This document shows positions 1-6,322 of a stretch of 6,549 bases of DNA, piece by piece; the first letter of the stretch is position 1, and every line of letters starts with the position of its first letter. The stretch lies in the NCBI GenBank assembly GCA_030611285.1, contig JAUWQC010000056.1, forward strand, positions 1 through 6,549, read 5' to 3'. The notes under the pieces are model-generated. The model ran no database searches. It was given only the letters and a program-made list of their open reading frames with translations, and was not told the DNA's origin. Made by a program: the position numbers and the translations under genes. This stretch comes from a bacterium. GTDB lineage: Bacteria > Actinomycetota > Humimicrobiia > Humimicrobiales > Humimicrobiaceae.

Positions 1-187
1 CTCTTAATGCTTGTCTAATAGTAGGCCTACTAATCTGATATTTTTCAGACAATTCTTTTTCCGAAGACAGCAAATCTCCTGGTTTTAATTCTGCTGTCTC
101 AATCCTTTCTTTCAAGATCTCTTCCAATTGGAAATATAATGGTATGGGTGAATTTTTATCTAAGGTGTCTACATTTATTTTTATCAT
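1..187 (-). CDS. GntR-family transcriptional regulator, HutC-like (N-terminal part, runs off left edge)
   Basis: Sixty-two codons are visible from an ATG at 187, and the gene continues beyond base 1. The translation begins MIKINVDTLDKNSPIPLYFQ and continues with the classic GntR winged-helix pattern: PLYFQLEEILKERI (first helix), LKPGDLLSSEKELSEKYQI, then the recognition helix SRPTIRQALR. The SPIPLYFQ opening is typical of the HutC subfamily, whose C-terminal domain (not in the window) senses a sugar phosphate or other small metabolite. A GGAGG site (196-200) sits 8 bases before the ATG, fixing the start. It follows the KDPG aldolase gene by 64 bases with no convincing terminator between, so it is probably co-transcribed from the promoter at 960-988. 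Local control of the aldolase and/or the sugar operon is inferred; the effector is unknown because the ligand domain is missing. Confidence 0.9.
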   Translation of the reverse strand, partial: MIKINVDTLDKNSPIPLYFQLEEILKERIETAELKPGDLLSSEKELSEKYQISRPTIRQALR

Positions 188-251
188 TTTAAAAGCCTCC
201 GTCTTAATCATTTTTAAGTATAAATCCTATTGCGTTTTTTTAAAATAAGCT

Positions 252-911
252 TTAACTATTTTTAATTTGTTCTTTAATTTCTTTATATTTATTAATAAAT
301 TCTTGTGCTTTATCTTTAACAATTGCGTAATCACCCTTTTTAATCGCATCTTTTGTTAAACTACTACCAACCCCTACACAAAATACTCCTGCCTTAACCC
401 ATTCTTGAAGATTTTTTAAGTTTATACCACCAGTAGGCATCAGTGGAGCTTGAGGCAATGGACCTTTAATTGCCTTTATTATTTCTGGACCAAATAAACC
501 AGAGGGAAATATTTTAACAACATCTGCACCGTGTTCCATAGATAGGATAACTTCTCTTACAGTCATTGCTCCCGGTATAATTACCTTTTGATACCTATTA
601 GTAGTTTTAATTATCTCAATATCAAGATGGGGGCTAACTATAAATTCTGCCCCAGCTAAAATTGCAAGTCTTGCAGTTTCAGAATCTAAAATCGTACCTG
701 CACCAATCAACAATTCAGTTGAAAATTTACTAGAAATATCTTTAATTACATCTATCGCTCCAGGAACAGTCATAGTGATTTCTATAGCCCTTATACCGCC
801 TTGATAGGCAAAATCAACAATTTTTAAGGCTTGTTCATTACTTTCTGCTCTAATAACAGCGACTATACCATTTCTTTCTAACTGTTCTAATATTTTAAAT
901 TTATACTTCAA
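252..911 (-). CDS. eda: KDPG/KHG aldolase (2-dehydro-3-deoxy-phosphogluconate aldolase)
   Basis: A 219-residue class I aldolase of the cytoplasmic KDPG/KHG family, about the usual length. Family members cleave 2-keto-3-deoxy-6-phosphogluconate to pyruvate and glyceraldehyde 3-phosphate, the last step of Entner-Doudoroff and uronate pathways; relatives act on KHG or KDPGal. Visible motifs: VIR with Arg21, EIT with Glu44 (general acid/base), GAGT at 70-73, SP at 93-94, PGAMT at 113-117, VKIFPS with Schiff-base Lys133, and the phosphate loop PTGGI at 159-163. All key residues are present. The start is a TTG at 909-911; GAGG at 924-927 lies 12 bases upstream, a rather long spacing, and no better in-frame ATG or GTG is close. 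A near-consensus promoter lies just upstream, so the gene can be expressed independently of the sugar genes to its right. No KDG kinase or dehydratase is visible, so the exact substrate is open. Confidence 0.93.
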   Translation of the reverse strand: MKYKFKILEQLERNGIVAVIRAESNEQALKIVDFAYQGGIRAIEITMTVPGAIDVIKDISSKFSTELLIGAGTILDSETARLAILAGAEFIVSPHLDIEIIKTTNRYQKVIIPGAMTVREVILSMEHGADVVKIFPSGLFGPEIIKAIKGPLPQAPLMPTGGINLKNLQEWVKAGVFCVGVGSSLTKDAIKKGDYAIVKDKAQEFINKYKEIKEQIKNS

Positions 912-959
912 TTTATATCTTATCCTCGCTTTCTTGTTTTTATATTAATAACTGTTTAT

Positions 960-988
960 ATAATATCATGCTTATGTTAAGATGTCAA
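960..988 (-). promoter_or_regulatory. Near-consensus sigma-70/sigma-A promoter for the aldolase-GntR unit
   Basis: Read on the minus strand, a perfect -35 box TTGACA (983-988) is followed by exactly 17 bases and then a -10 box TATTAT (960-965). Transcription would start around 950-953, leaving a leader of about 40 bases before the TTG start of the aldolase. It is the best promoter match I can see in the window, and it sits directly downstream of the palindrome at 1000-1019. Confidence 0.8.
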
Positions 989-999
989 TACATTTTGTT

Positions 1000-1019
1000 C
1001 ACCAGACAGGAGTCTGGTG
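1000..1019. promoter_or_regulatory. Perfect 8-bp inverted repeat upstream of the -35 box, candidate operator
   Basis: CACCAGAC, a 4-base loop AGGA, then GTCTGGTG: a perfect palindrome ending 11 bases upstream of the -35 box. Placement fits an activator or upstream repressor site; the neighbouring GntR regulator is the obvious candidate ligand, but this is inference. On the plus strand it is followed by TTTTAT, so it could be a weak plus-strand terminator, but no plus-strand gene leads into it. On the minus strand there is no U-tract, so it is a poor terminator for the isomerase gene to its right. The sequence CCAGACA occurs again at 1083-1089. Confidence 0.5.
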
Positions 1020-1172
1020 TTTTATGTGGCTAAATAAAAATACCTCCACAATAATTTGGGTTCAATAATGAACAAAATAAATCCAGACATTTTTTACAAC
1101 ATAAAAAATATGAGCTTGTTGATTTAGATTCTGGTATTACCATCAATCTTATTATAATATCATCTCTCCAAA

Positions 1173-1246
1173 TCAGTAAGCAGGATTGTTTTTTATCACT
1201 GGTTTACCTTCTTCTTCAAAAACAATTATAGCCATACTTTTTTTTC
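1173..1246 (-). other. A8 slippery tract and out-of-frame C-terminal tail of the cupin isomerase
   Basis: On the minus strand the isomerase reads GAA AAA AAA GTA TGG CTA TAA, stopping at 1226. The A8 tract is at 1238-1245. Moving back one base after the tract (equivalent to nine A's) opens SMAIIVFEEEGKPVIKNNPA-Y and a TGA at 1173-1175, closely resembling the known family ending. The restored protein from the 1738 start is 188 residues, essentially the family length of about 189. The zero-frame codons AAA AAA preceded by A form a classic -1 slippery heptamer. The cause may be mutation, sequencing error, or transcriptional/ribosomal slippage; the sequence shows the frame break but not its cause. 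Confidence 0.75.
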
Positions 1247-1738
1247 AATAATTCCATAATTATGTCCGGCATCTCCACGATATACACCAAAAAATATTAA
1301 CGGTTCTTTACCTATATTTATAGTGCGGTGTGCCCAGTAAGGTGGTATATAGGATATACTTCCTTCCTTCATTTCTAAAATTTTACATTCATTATCAGGT
1401 GTTTGCATAACTAATTTACCCCTACCTTTTAAAGTCAAATATATTTCAGCTGTATCCTTTATTTTATGAAAATGCCCCTTTGTCATATAATATTCACCAC
1501 CAATTTTGCCAGGATAAACAATGCTAATACAATGCTGTAAATGTCCTTTATCTTCTGGAATCTTGACATTATAAAACTTATAAATAATTGGATTTTCTTT
1601 TAAAGTCTCTTTTATTGCTTCCTGGTTTTGATACATATCTACCATATCGCTTAATTTTCTAATAATAACCTCTCCTTCTGGTTGTAATTTTATTTTTTTA
1701 AAATCAATATTACTGTTAATTGGTTTAAAATATCTCAT
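1226..1738 (-). CDS. Cupin-type glucose-6-phosphate isomerase, C-terminus displaced by a frameshift
   Basis: Archaeal-type phosphoglucose isomerase of the cupin superfamily (PF06560-like), which interconverts fructose 6-phosphate and glucose 6-phosphate with a bound metal and is unrelated to the common PgiA-type enzyme. Numbered from the upstream ATG at 1747, the metal ligands are His92 and His94 in MTKGHFH, Glu101 in AEIYL and His140 in PPYWAHRT; IVYPGK at 76-81 and DAGHNYG at 159-165 also match the family. The ATG at 1747 is only 2 bases from GGAGG, so I prefer the ATG at 1738 (MRYFKP), 11 bases from it, giving 170 residues. The frame ends early in KKVWL at an A8 tract; the missing family C-terminus is encoded one frame over (see 1173-1246). 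All catalytic residues precede the break, so activity may survive. The gene is separated from the hexuloisomerase by a decayed small gene. Confidence 0.85.
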   Translation of the reverse strand: MRYFKPINSNIDFKKIKLQPEGEVIIRKLSDMVDMYQNQEAIKETLKENPIIYKFYNVKIPEDKGHLQHCISIVYPGKIGGEYYMTKGHFHKIKDTAEIYLTLKGRGKLVMQTPDNECKILEMKEGSISYIPPYWAHRTINIGKEPLIFFGVYRGDAGHNYGIIEKKVWL

Positions 1739-1747
1739 CAGTAACAT

Positions 1748-1969
1748 ATCCTCCTTAACTACTCTCTATTTAGCAAAATAACTTATAAGAAGACTCCCTC
1801 TTCCTTTATTGACTATAAGCAAAATGCCTTTCTTAAAAAATACTACTTGCCCTACTCTCACTAAAAAGTCTTTACTATCTTTTAGTCAGTGGTTCTGCAT
1901 TCTTATTATCAATATCATTCTTTGATGTTATAGTAATAATTAAATTTCTCTTAATTAAAAGTACAGGTA
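1748..1969. other. Gap with no intact gene between the isomerase and the small decayed gene
   Basis: Together with the decayed gene to its right, this makes about 450 bases without an intact gene. The isomerase ribosome site AAGGAGG lies at 1750-1756. Only short stop-ridden frames occur otherwise. An imperfect A/T-rich inverted repeat (about 1857-1890, CTAAAAAG against CTTTTAG) has no clear U-tract on the minus strand. I see no RNA gene and no convincing promoter. Confidence 0.5.
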
Positions 1970-2171
1970 TCAGTAAATACCTTCCAACTCTTCAACCTCT
2001 AAAGGGCGATTTTTTACCACTCCAAAATCGGTTTCTAATAAACCATCATCAACTTCCACTTAATTAGATTAAGCCAGAAATCAACAACAGGAGATTCCTT
2101 TTTGGCATCCCTGGGTATCTCCACTAGTTTAAACCATCTTTGCTAATTTCTAAAACATCAACATTAATCAT
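1970..2171 (-). pseudogene. Frameshifted small gene, about 67 residues when restored; unknown function
   Basis: From an ATG at 2171 one frame reads MINVDVLEISKDGLN and stops at TAG. A second frame continues KLVEIPRDAKKESPVVDFW and NLIK, and a third continues VEVDDGLLETDFGVVK, NRPLEVEELEGIY and a TGA at 1970-1972. Adding one A near 2126-2130 and one near 2060-2066 joins all three into a continuous, acidic, soluble-looking protein of 67 residues; the length arithmetic is exact (202 + 2 = 204 bases). The codon texture is protein-like, unlike the following stretch, which supports a real gene. An AAGGA site (2185-2191) precedes it, 18 bases or more after the hexuloisomerase stop, so it belonged to the same operon. 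The start region holds a tandem CATTAAT repeat, giving a second possible ATG at 2178 that stops after four codons. I do not recognise the family. Confidence 0.5.
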
Positions 2172-2196
2172 TAATCATTGAATATTCCTTCTTAAT

Positions 2197-2757
2197 TTAT
2201 TCTAAATTTGTATGAATTCTTTCCATCTCCTGGTTATCAATTCCCAGGCTCGTTTGGAGATAATAAACAAGGGAATCGAGGATAATTAATAGTGACTGTT
2301 CAAATAGAGAACCACCGAACTGTCTGGAACACCTTTTTTTCAAATTTTTATTTATCGAACCGGGAAGGATAACAGTATAGTCGGCCAGAGTTGCTAAAGT
2401 AGAAGAAGAATCTGCTGAAAAAGCAAGTAATCTAGCTTCAACCTCTTTACTGGTCTTACTATCAAGTATAACCTTTTTTGTTTCACCAGAACCCGAACAG
2501 GCAATGAGTAAATCACCTTGCTGAATAGCAGGTCCAATTGTCTCACCTACTACATAGGTTTTAAAACCCAGATGAACTAACCTCATAGCAAACATTTTGG
2601 CCACCAGACCAGATCTTCCCTGGCCTGTTAAAAAGATGCTTCCAGTATCTCTTATCAGCTTCGATATCACTTTATAGTCTTTTATATCTATAGACTTAAC
2701 GATTCCCTTAATCTCTTTTAAAATTCGAATCGCTCCAAAAAAACCTTCATTATTCAT
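2197..2757 (-). CDS. hxlB: 6-phospho-3-hexuloisomerase (PHI), SIS domain
   Basis: A 186-residue single SIS-domain isomerase, the usual PHI length. PHI converts D-arabino-3-hexulose 6-phosphate to fructose 6-phosphate, the second step of the ribulose monophosphate route of formaldehyde fixation, or its reverse in pentose synthesis. Evidence: TGQGRSGLVAKMFAMRL (44-60), VVGETIGPAI (69-78), phosphate-binding SGSGET (88-93), FEQS (152-155) with the proposed catalytic Glu153, and the hallmark C-terminus RIHTNLE with His182. The whole pattern fits PHI rather than other SIS sugar isomerases such as KpsF or GmhA. AGGGG (2763-2768) is about 6 bases before the ATG. It lies 24 bases after the broken aldo/keto reductase and two genes after the HPS-like lyase. 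The frame is intact and motifs are conserved, so the enzyme is probably functional. Confidence 0.93.
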   Translation of the reverse strand: MNNEGFFGAIRILKEIKGIVKSIDIKDYKVISKLIRDTGSIFLTGQGRSGLVAKMFAMRLVHLGFKTYVVGETIGPAIQQGDLLIACSGSGETKKVILDSKTSKEVEARLLAFSADSSSTLATLADYTVILPGSINKNLKKRCSRQFGGSLFEQSLLIILDSLVYYLQTSLGIDNQEMERIHTNLE

Positions 2758-2781
2758 AAATACCCCTATCCATTACTTGCA

Positions 2782-3756
2782 TCATATTTCTGAATTTAAA
2801 ATCTCACTAACCTGCTCCATGTCTTCGTCATCAATAGTCCATTCTAGTGATTTAACATTTTCCTTAACCTGGTCTACATTAATAGGAGCAACAATTATTG
2901 AGGTAATCGCTGTTTTATTAATCAACCAGTTTAAAGCAAGCTGAACCAGGCCGATTATATTTTTGAACTATTACATTTAATTTATTGGCAATCCTTAGAT
3001 TCATTTTAAGTCTTTTTCCTTTAAATTGTGGATTGGCCAATCTAACATCATTCTCATCCAGACTATCCATAGAAAAATCATCTGTCAATAGTCCCTGCGT
3101 CAAAGGACTATAAGGACTATAATGTATAACAGATACATTGTTTTTTTCGCAGAATGGTAAAATCTCATCTTCTGATCTGTAGCTAAGGGGTATCCCACAG
3201 TAATTATCAGAATTTCTATTGATCATATTATGGAGTATCTGATTACTTACAATATCATCATACCGACTTGCTACTTTTAATAATGGTATAGAAAAATTAC
3301 TGACACCGATGTACCTGACCTTCCCTTTTTCTTTGATTGAAATTAATGTTTCCATTGTTTCTTCAATGGAAACATTCGGGTCTGGCCAGTATATCTGGTA
3401 AAGATCAATATAGTCAGTATCTAATCTTTTTAAACTGGCGTCAATCTCCTCTAAAATACTCTCTTTAGAGAGGTCATGTCTTATCTTCTTTGAACTATCC
3501 CATCTCAGTCCACATTTACTGGCAATATAGATACTGTTCCTTTTACCCTTTATGGCTCTTCTCAACACCCTCTCCGCACGACCAAAACGATAAACAGGGG
3601 CTATACAAAAAAATTGTTGCCTAACTCTATAGCCTCATTAACAGTAGCAATAGAGTCTTTATCTCTGGCTCCTGTCCAATCATTACTAACCGGCCAACAA
3701 CCGAAACCGATAATTAATACTTTTAGAACTGATTTTCCTAATTCTCTATAGATCAT
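2782..3756 (-). pseudogene. Aldo/keto reductase, broken by two frameshifts
   Basis: Restored, this is a 324-residue NADPH-type aldo/keto reductase, a full family length. Segment 1, ATG at 3756 (AGGAAG site 9 bases upstream): MIYRELGKSVLKVLIIGFGC to ELGNNFF, then a stop at 3601-3603. Segment 2 (2918 to about 3600): APVYRFGRAERVLRRA, ASKCG with the catalytic-type Lys, DLYQIYWPDP, KVRYIGVSNFS, SPLTQGLL. Segment 3 from about 2945 to the TGA at 2782-2784: VQLALNWLINKTAIT and IIVAPINVDQVKENV. The first break falls in the codon of the catalytic Asp (expected GAT before ATA GCC CCT, seen as GT, 3605-3606); the second is an extra base near 2944-2950. Independently, the catalytic His of the IHWPDP motif is Tyr. 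Two frame breaks plus a lost active-site residue argue for a real pseudogene. It sits 18 bases after the HPS-like gene. Its reductase substrate cannot be inferred. Confidence 0.85.
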
Positions 3757-3774
3757 ACCCTACACTTCCTGCTT

Positions 3775-4407
3775 TTAATTATCGATTCCCTTATTAATAT
3801 ACTCTTTAATTTTCTTCAATATTGAGCCAGGATTAGCATTCTCTGTTATTGCAGAACCGACTATAACTATTTCCGGTTTATATTTCACTATCTCATCGAT
3901 ATTATCAAGACCAATGCTCCCGGCAACTGCTATTTTGCAGTTCCCGGGAAGTTTATCCCTTTCCGGAATAAAAAGCTTCTTCTCCGGACTAACATCACTT
4001 GGCCTATGCAGACAAAAATAATTAGCACCGATAGCCGCTAATTCCTTTATCCTCTGCACCTTTTTGTTACAATTGATCATATCAATCATAACTTCTTTCT
4101 GGTGTCTTTTAGCCACTTCCAGAGCATTATGCACCGTACGATCATCACTACCGGCAAGAACTGTAACAATATCAGCTCCACTCTCGAAAATCATCTCAGT
4201 TTCTAGTTCGCCGGCATCAATAATTTTTGCATCTACCAACAATAAACTGTTCACCACAGATTTCTGGATACGAGGGATAATCTTTAGCCCATATCTCATT
4301 AAAAGCAGGGTGCCAATTTCAATGATATCGACATCCCCTCCCAGTTCCTTTACAAGAGTAACAGCCTTTTCTAAAGAAAGGTTATCTAATGCTAACTGTA
4401 TTTTCAT
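3775..4407 (-). CDS. 3-hexulose-6-phosphate synthase-like / keto-gulonate-6-phosphate decarboxylase-family lyase
   Basis: A 210-residue TIM-barrel protein of the OMP-decarboxylase superfamily, HPS/KGPDC branch. HPS joins ribulose 5-phosphate and formaldehyde to 3-hexulose 6-phosphate (reversible); KGPDC decarboxylates 3-keto-L-gulonate 6-phosphate. Key residues: Asp8 (QLALDN), Glu30 (DIIEIGT), Asp59/Lys61/Asp64 in DAKIIDAG, His134 and the VGSAIT phosphate loop (183-188). ADIVTVL, MIDMIN and the adjacent hxlB favour HPS. Against it, DAKI resembles KGPDC, the segment after His134 reads RPSD with none of the usual DxQAAG, and the second phosphate loop is AGSI rather than xGGI. The KGPDC Arg139 position appears to be Ser. 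I therefore call the family firmly and the substrate tentatively. The ATG overlaps the kinase stop as ATGA, implying translational coupling; GGAG at 4419-4422 is about 11 bases upstream. A frame on the opposite strand (4064-4468) is a shadow. Confidence 0.85.
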   Translation of the reverse strand: MKIQLALDNLSLEKAVTLVKELGGDVDIIEIGTLLLMRYGLKIIPRIQKSVVNSLLLVDAKIIDAGELETEMIFESGADIVTVLAGSDDRTVHNALEVAKRHQKEVMIDMINCNKKVQRIKELAAIGANYFCLHRPSDVSPEKKLFIPERDKLPGNCKIAVAGSIGLDNIDEIVKYKPEIVIVGSAITENANPGSILKKIKEYINKGIDN

Positions 4408-5936
4408 ACCTGATCCAACTCCGCGAGCATTCCATAAATATCAAGTAAGGAATGGTACGCTTTCTTAAAAATAGGATATATTCGCTCATATTTGCGTACA
4501 TTATCTTCATCCGGCATTTGCACATCAATGATCGGATTTAGCTCTTCGACAATATCAAAACTTTTAAAAATACCTACACCAATACCACCAGCTACCGCTG
4601 CTCCCAGAGAATTAGCCTCTTCCAGGATTTGAGGCATTAATATCTGCTTATTATAGATATCAGCCATAATTTGTCGCCAGATACGGCTCTTTGCTCCCCC
4701 ACCAATAACACGAATCTCTTTAAAATCAATCACATTTTCAAAAATCTCGCTGATAATCTTCAGATTAAAAGTCACTCCTTCCATTACCGAACGTAAGATG
4801 TCGTTCCGATTATGTTTTAAAGTTAAACCTATAAAGGCCCCTTTGGCATTAGGATTCCAGTAAGGACTCCTCTCACCCATTAAATAGGGTAAAAAGATTA
4901 AATTATTTGCAGTAGGATTTGATTTTTCAATGGAGAGATCCATAAGTTTATAGGGATTAATTTCTAAGTATTCGGCAACCTTTTTTTCCAGGTGACAGAT
5001 ATTCTCCTTAGCCCAATTATAAGAAGCACCGGCACTCTGCATTGTGCCACAGGGCATATACATGTCCGGATCCATCGTTATCCAGTTAACGATTTGACGT
5101 TTTGAATCCAATATTGGCTCTTTGGTAGCCAGTGCGATCCAGGAAGAAGAGCCAATATAGTTGTAAGCATTCCCTTCATGAACCACACCCGCCCCAATAC
5201 TGGCACAGGCTCCATCTCCTGCTCCGATAACTACTGGCGTTCCTTTTGCCAGGCCAATTTCATCTGCAACTTTTGATTCTACCTCGCCAACCACCTCAAA
5301 GGAAGCATAGGGAGTGGGTAGTTTATCTATATCAATTCTTGAAGCTTCCAGAATCTCCGGAGACCATTGTTTTTCCCTGATATTATAAAGGTTCATGCCT
5401 GAAGCATCCGAATAATCGGTTATAAATTCACCAGTCAATTTACTAACTATATAGTCTTTTGCATGTAGAAATTTATAAGTATTATTATAGTTTTCAACTT
5501 CATTATCCCTTAACCACATTATTTTTTCAACCGAGTAAGTTGGGCTGATTCTATGACCGGTAATTTTATAGACCTTCTCTTCCCCCAGACTATCACTTAA
5601 TTCTCTGGCTTGCTTAATACTACGCTGGTCAGCCCAAATAATTGAGCGTCTTAAGGGTTTACCCTCTTTATCTACCGGTAAACAACCCATCATCTGAGCA
5701 CTAAAGCTTATTACCGCAACTTCATCTTTATTAATTTTACTTTTGGAAATTAATTCTCTGGTTGACTCAGTTACAGCTCTCCACCAGTCCTTTGGATCTT
5801 GTTCAGCCCAATTAGCATGGGGATAATAGGTTTTATATTCTGCAAAGGCACTATTTAATAATTTCCCCTGTTCGTTATAGATAGAGGCCTTATTGCCGGT
5901 AGTTCCAAGGTCATGGGCCAATATATATTTAGCCAT
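4404..5936 (-). CDS. xylB: Xylulokinase-like FGGY carbohydrate kinase
   Basis: A 510-residue FGGY kinase of normal length, cytoplasmic, transferring phosphate from ATP to a ketose. Domain 1: DLGTTGNKASI with Asp9 (phosphate 1), NWAEQDPKDWW (42-52), substrate-region SAQMMG (79-84), IIWADQR (99-105), TGEF and SDASG. Domain 2: catalytic-base Asp241 in GAGDGACASIGAG (238-250), LMGERSPYWNPNAKGAF (352-368), GGGAKSRIWRQIMADI (412-427) for ATP. SAQMMG replaces the GQMHG of classic xylulokinases, so D-xylulose is the default guess, not a certainty; other ketoses or keto-acids (as for the LyxK kinase beside a KGPDC gene in E. coli) are possible. AGGAGG at 5944-5949 is 7 bases before the ATG, fixing the start. 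The stop overlaps the next gene by 4 bases. A second, different FGGY kinase C-terminus survives at 6317-6451. Confidence 0.9.
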   Translation of the reverse strand: MAKYILAHDLGTTGNKASIYNEQGKLLNSAFAEYKTYYPHANWAEQDPKDWWRAVTESTRELISKSKINKDEVAVISFSAQMMGCLPVDKEGKPLRRSIIWADQRSIKQARELSDSLGEEKVYKITGHRISPTYSVEKIMWLRDNEVENYNNTYKFLHAKDYIVSKLTGEFITDYSDASGMNLYNIREKQWSPEILEASRIDIDKLPTPYASFEVVGEVESKVADEIGLAKGTPVVIGAGDGACASIGAGVVHEGNAYNYIGSSSWIALATKEPILDSKRQIVNWITMDPDMYMPCGTMQSAGASYNWAKENICHLEKKVAEYLEINPYKLMDLSIEKSNPTANNLIFLPYLMGERSPYWNPNAKGAFIGLTLKHNRNDILRSVMEGVTFNLKIISEIFENVIDFKEIRVIGGGAKSRIWRQIMADIYNKQILMPQILEEANSLGAAVAGGIGVGIFKSFDIVEELNPIIDVQMPDEDNVRKYERIYPIFKKAYHSLLDIYGMLAELDQV

Positions 5937-5947
5937 TTTTCTTCCTC

Positions 5948-6322
5948 CTAAATCTTAAATTTCCGCTCTGCCTCTGTAAATTCTTCTTTACCGAAAAAGG
6001 ATTTTTGTGTTCCAGTTTTTAGAGTTGATAAGGCAGTATAATGATTGGCTCGCGTTGCTATGACAATATCCCCGCTTTCAGCATAGAAGGTGGCAAAACT
6101 ACCTATAAAAGCATCACCTGCCCCCGTTGGGTCTCTGGTCTCAATTTTTCTCCTTAAATTAACCTACTTCCCTCCTTTGTCACCAGGGATGAGTCCTTTT
6201 CACCAAGAGTAACTATAACCTTCCATCCCTTGTTTAATAATAAAATAACAGCCCTTTTAACCTCATCCAGATTACCTGTGGGTAACTTTTGATATTGTCT
6301 CCAGCTCGGTTTCATTGGTTTT
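5948..6322 (-). pseudogene. Ribokinase-like PfkB sugar kinase, N-terminus missing and frameshifted twice
   Basis: Only the C-terminal portion of a PfkB/ribokinase-family kinase remains. The order of pieces is TNETELETISK (about 6287-6319), LPTGNLDEVKRAVILLLNKG, VIVTLGEKDSSLVTKEG, then after a break RRKIETRDPTGAGDAFIGSF (GAGD anion hole and catalytic Asp), ending STLKTGTQKSF and a TAG at 5948-5950. The frame shifts once near 6272-6286 (an extra base between AAA and TTA) and again near 6154-6163 (a missing base; TAA and TAG stops on both sides). The ribokinase-like NETE and GTQKSF motifs fit a pentose or ketose kinase, specific substrate unknown. The gene ends 11 bases before the xylulokinase-like start, and its stop codon overlaps that gene's ribosome site, so it was the upstream partner in the same operon. 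It is cut off at about 6320 by an inverted kinase fragment. Confidence 0.8.

Noticed and set aside
188..251. Terminator or riboswitch between the aldolase and GntR genes
   Set aside because: Sixty-four bases, mostly A/T, with no GC-containing stem; only the GGAGG ribosome site is recognisable.
1000..1019. Rho-independent terminator for the minus-strand isomerase operon
   Set aside because: On the minus strand the hairpin is followed by AACAAAATG, not a U-tract; its position next to the -35 box fits an operator better.
1857..1890. Terminator-like inverted repeat (CTAAAAAG / CTTTTAG)
   Set aside because: The stem is almost all A-T with a mismatch and a bulge, and no U-tract follows on the minus strand; likely chance in AT-rich sequence.
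2162..2178. Tandem CATTAAT repeat as an iteron or CRISPR-like element
   Set aside because: Only two copies of 7 bases in AT-rich DNA at a start codon region; too little for a functional repeat array.
4064..4468. Plus-strand open frame of 134 codons
   Set aside because: It is antisense to the well-supported HPS-like gene and the 3' end of the FGGY kinase, has no ribosome site and no recognisable protein motif.
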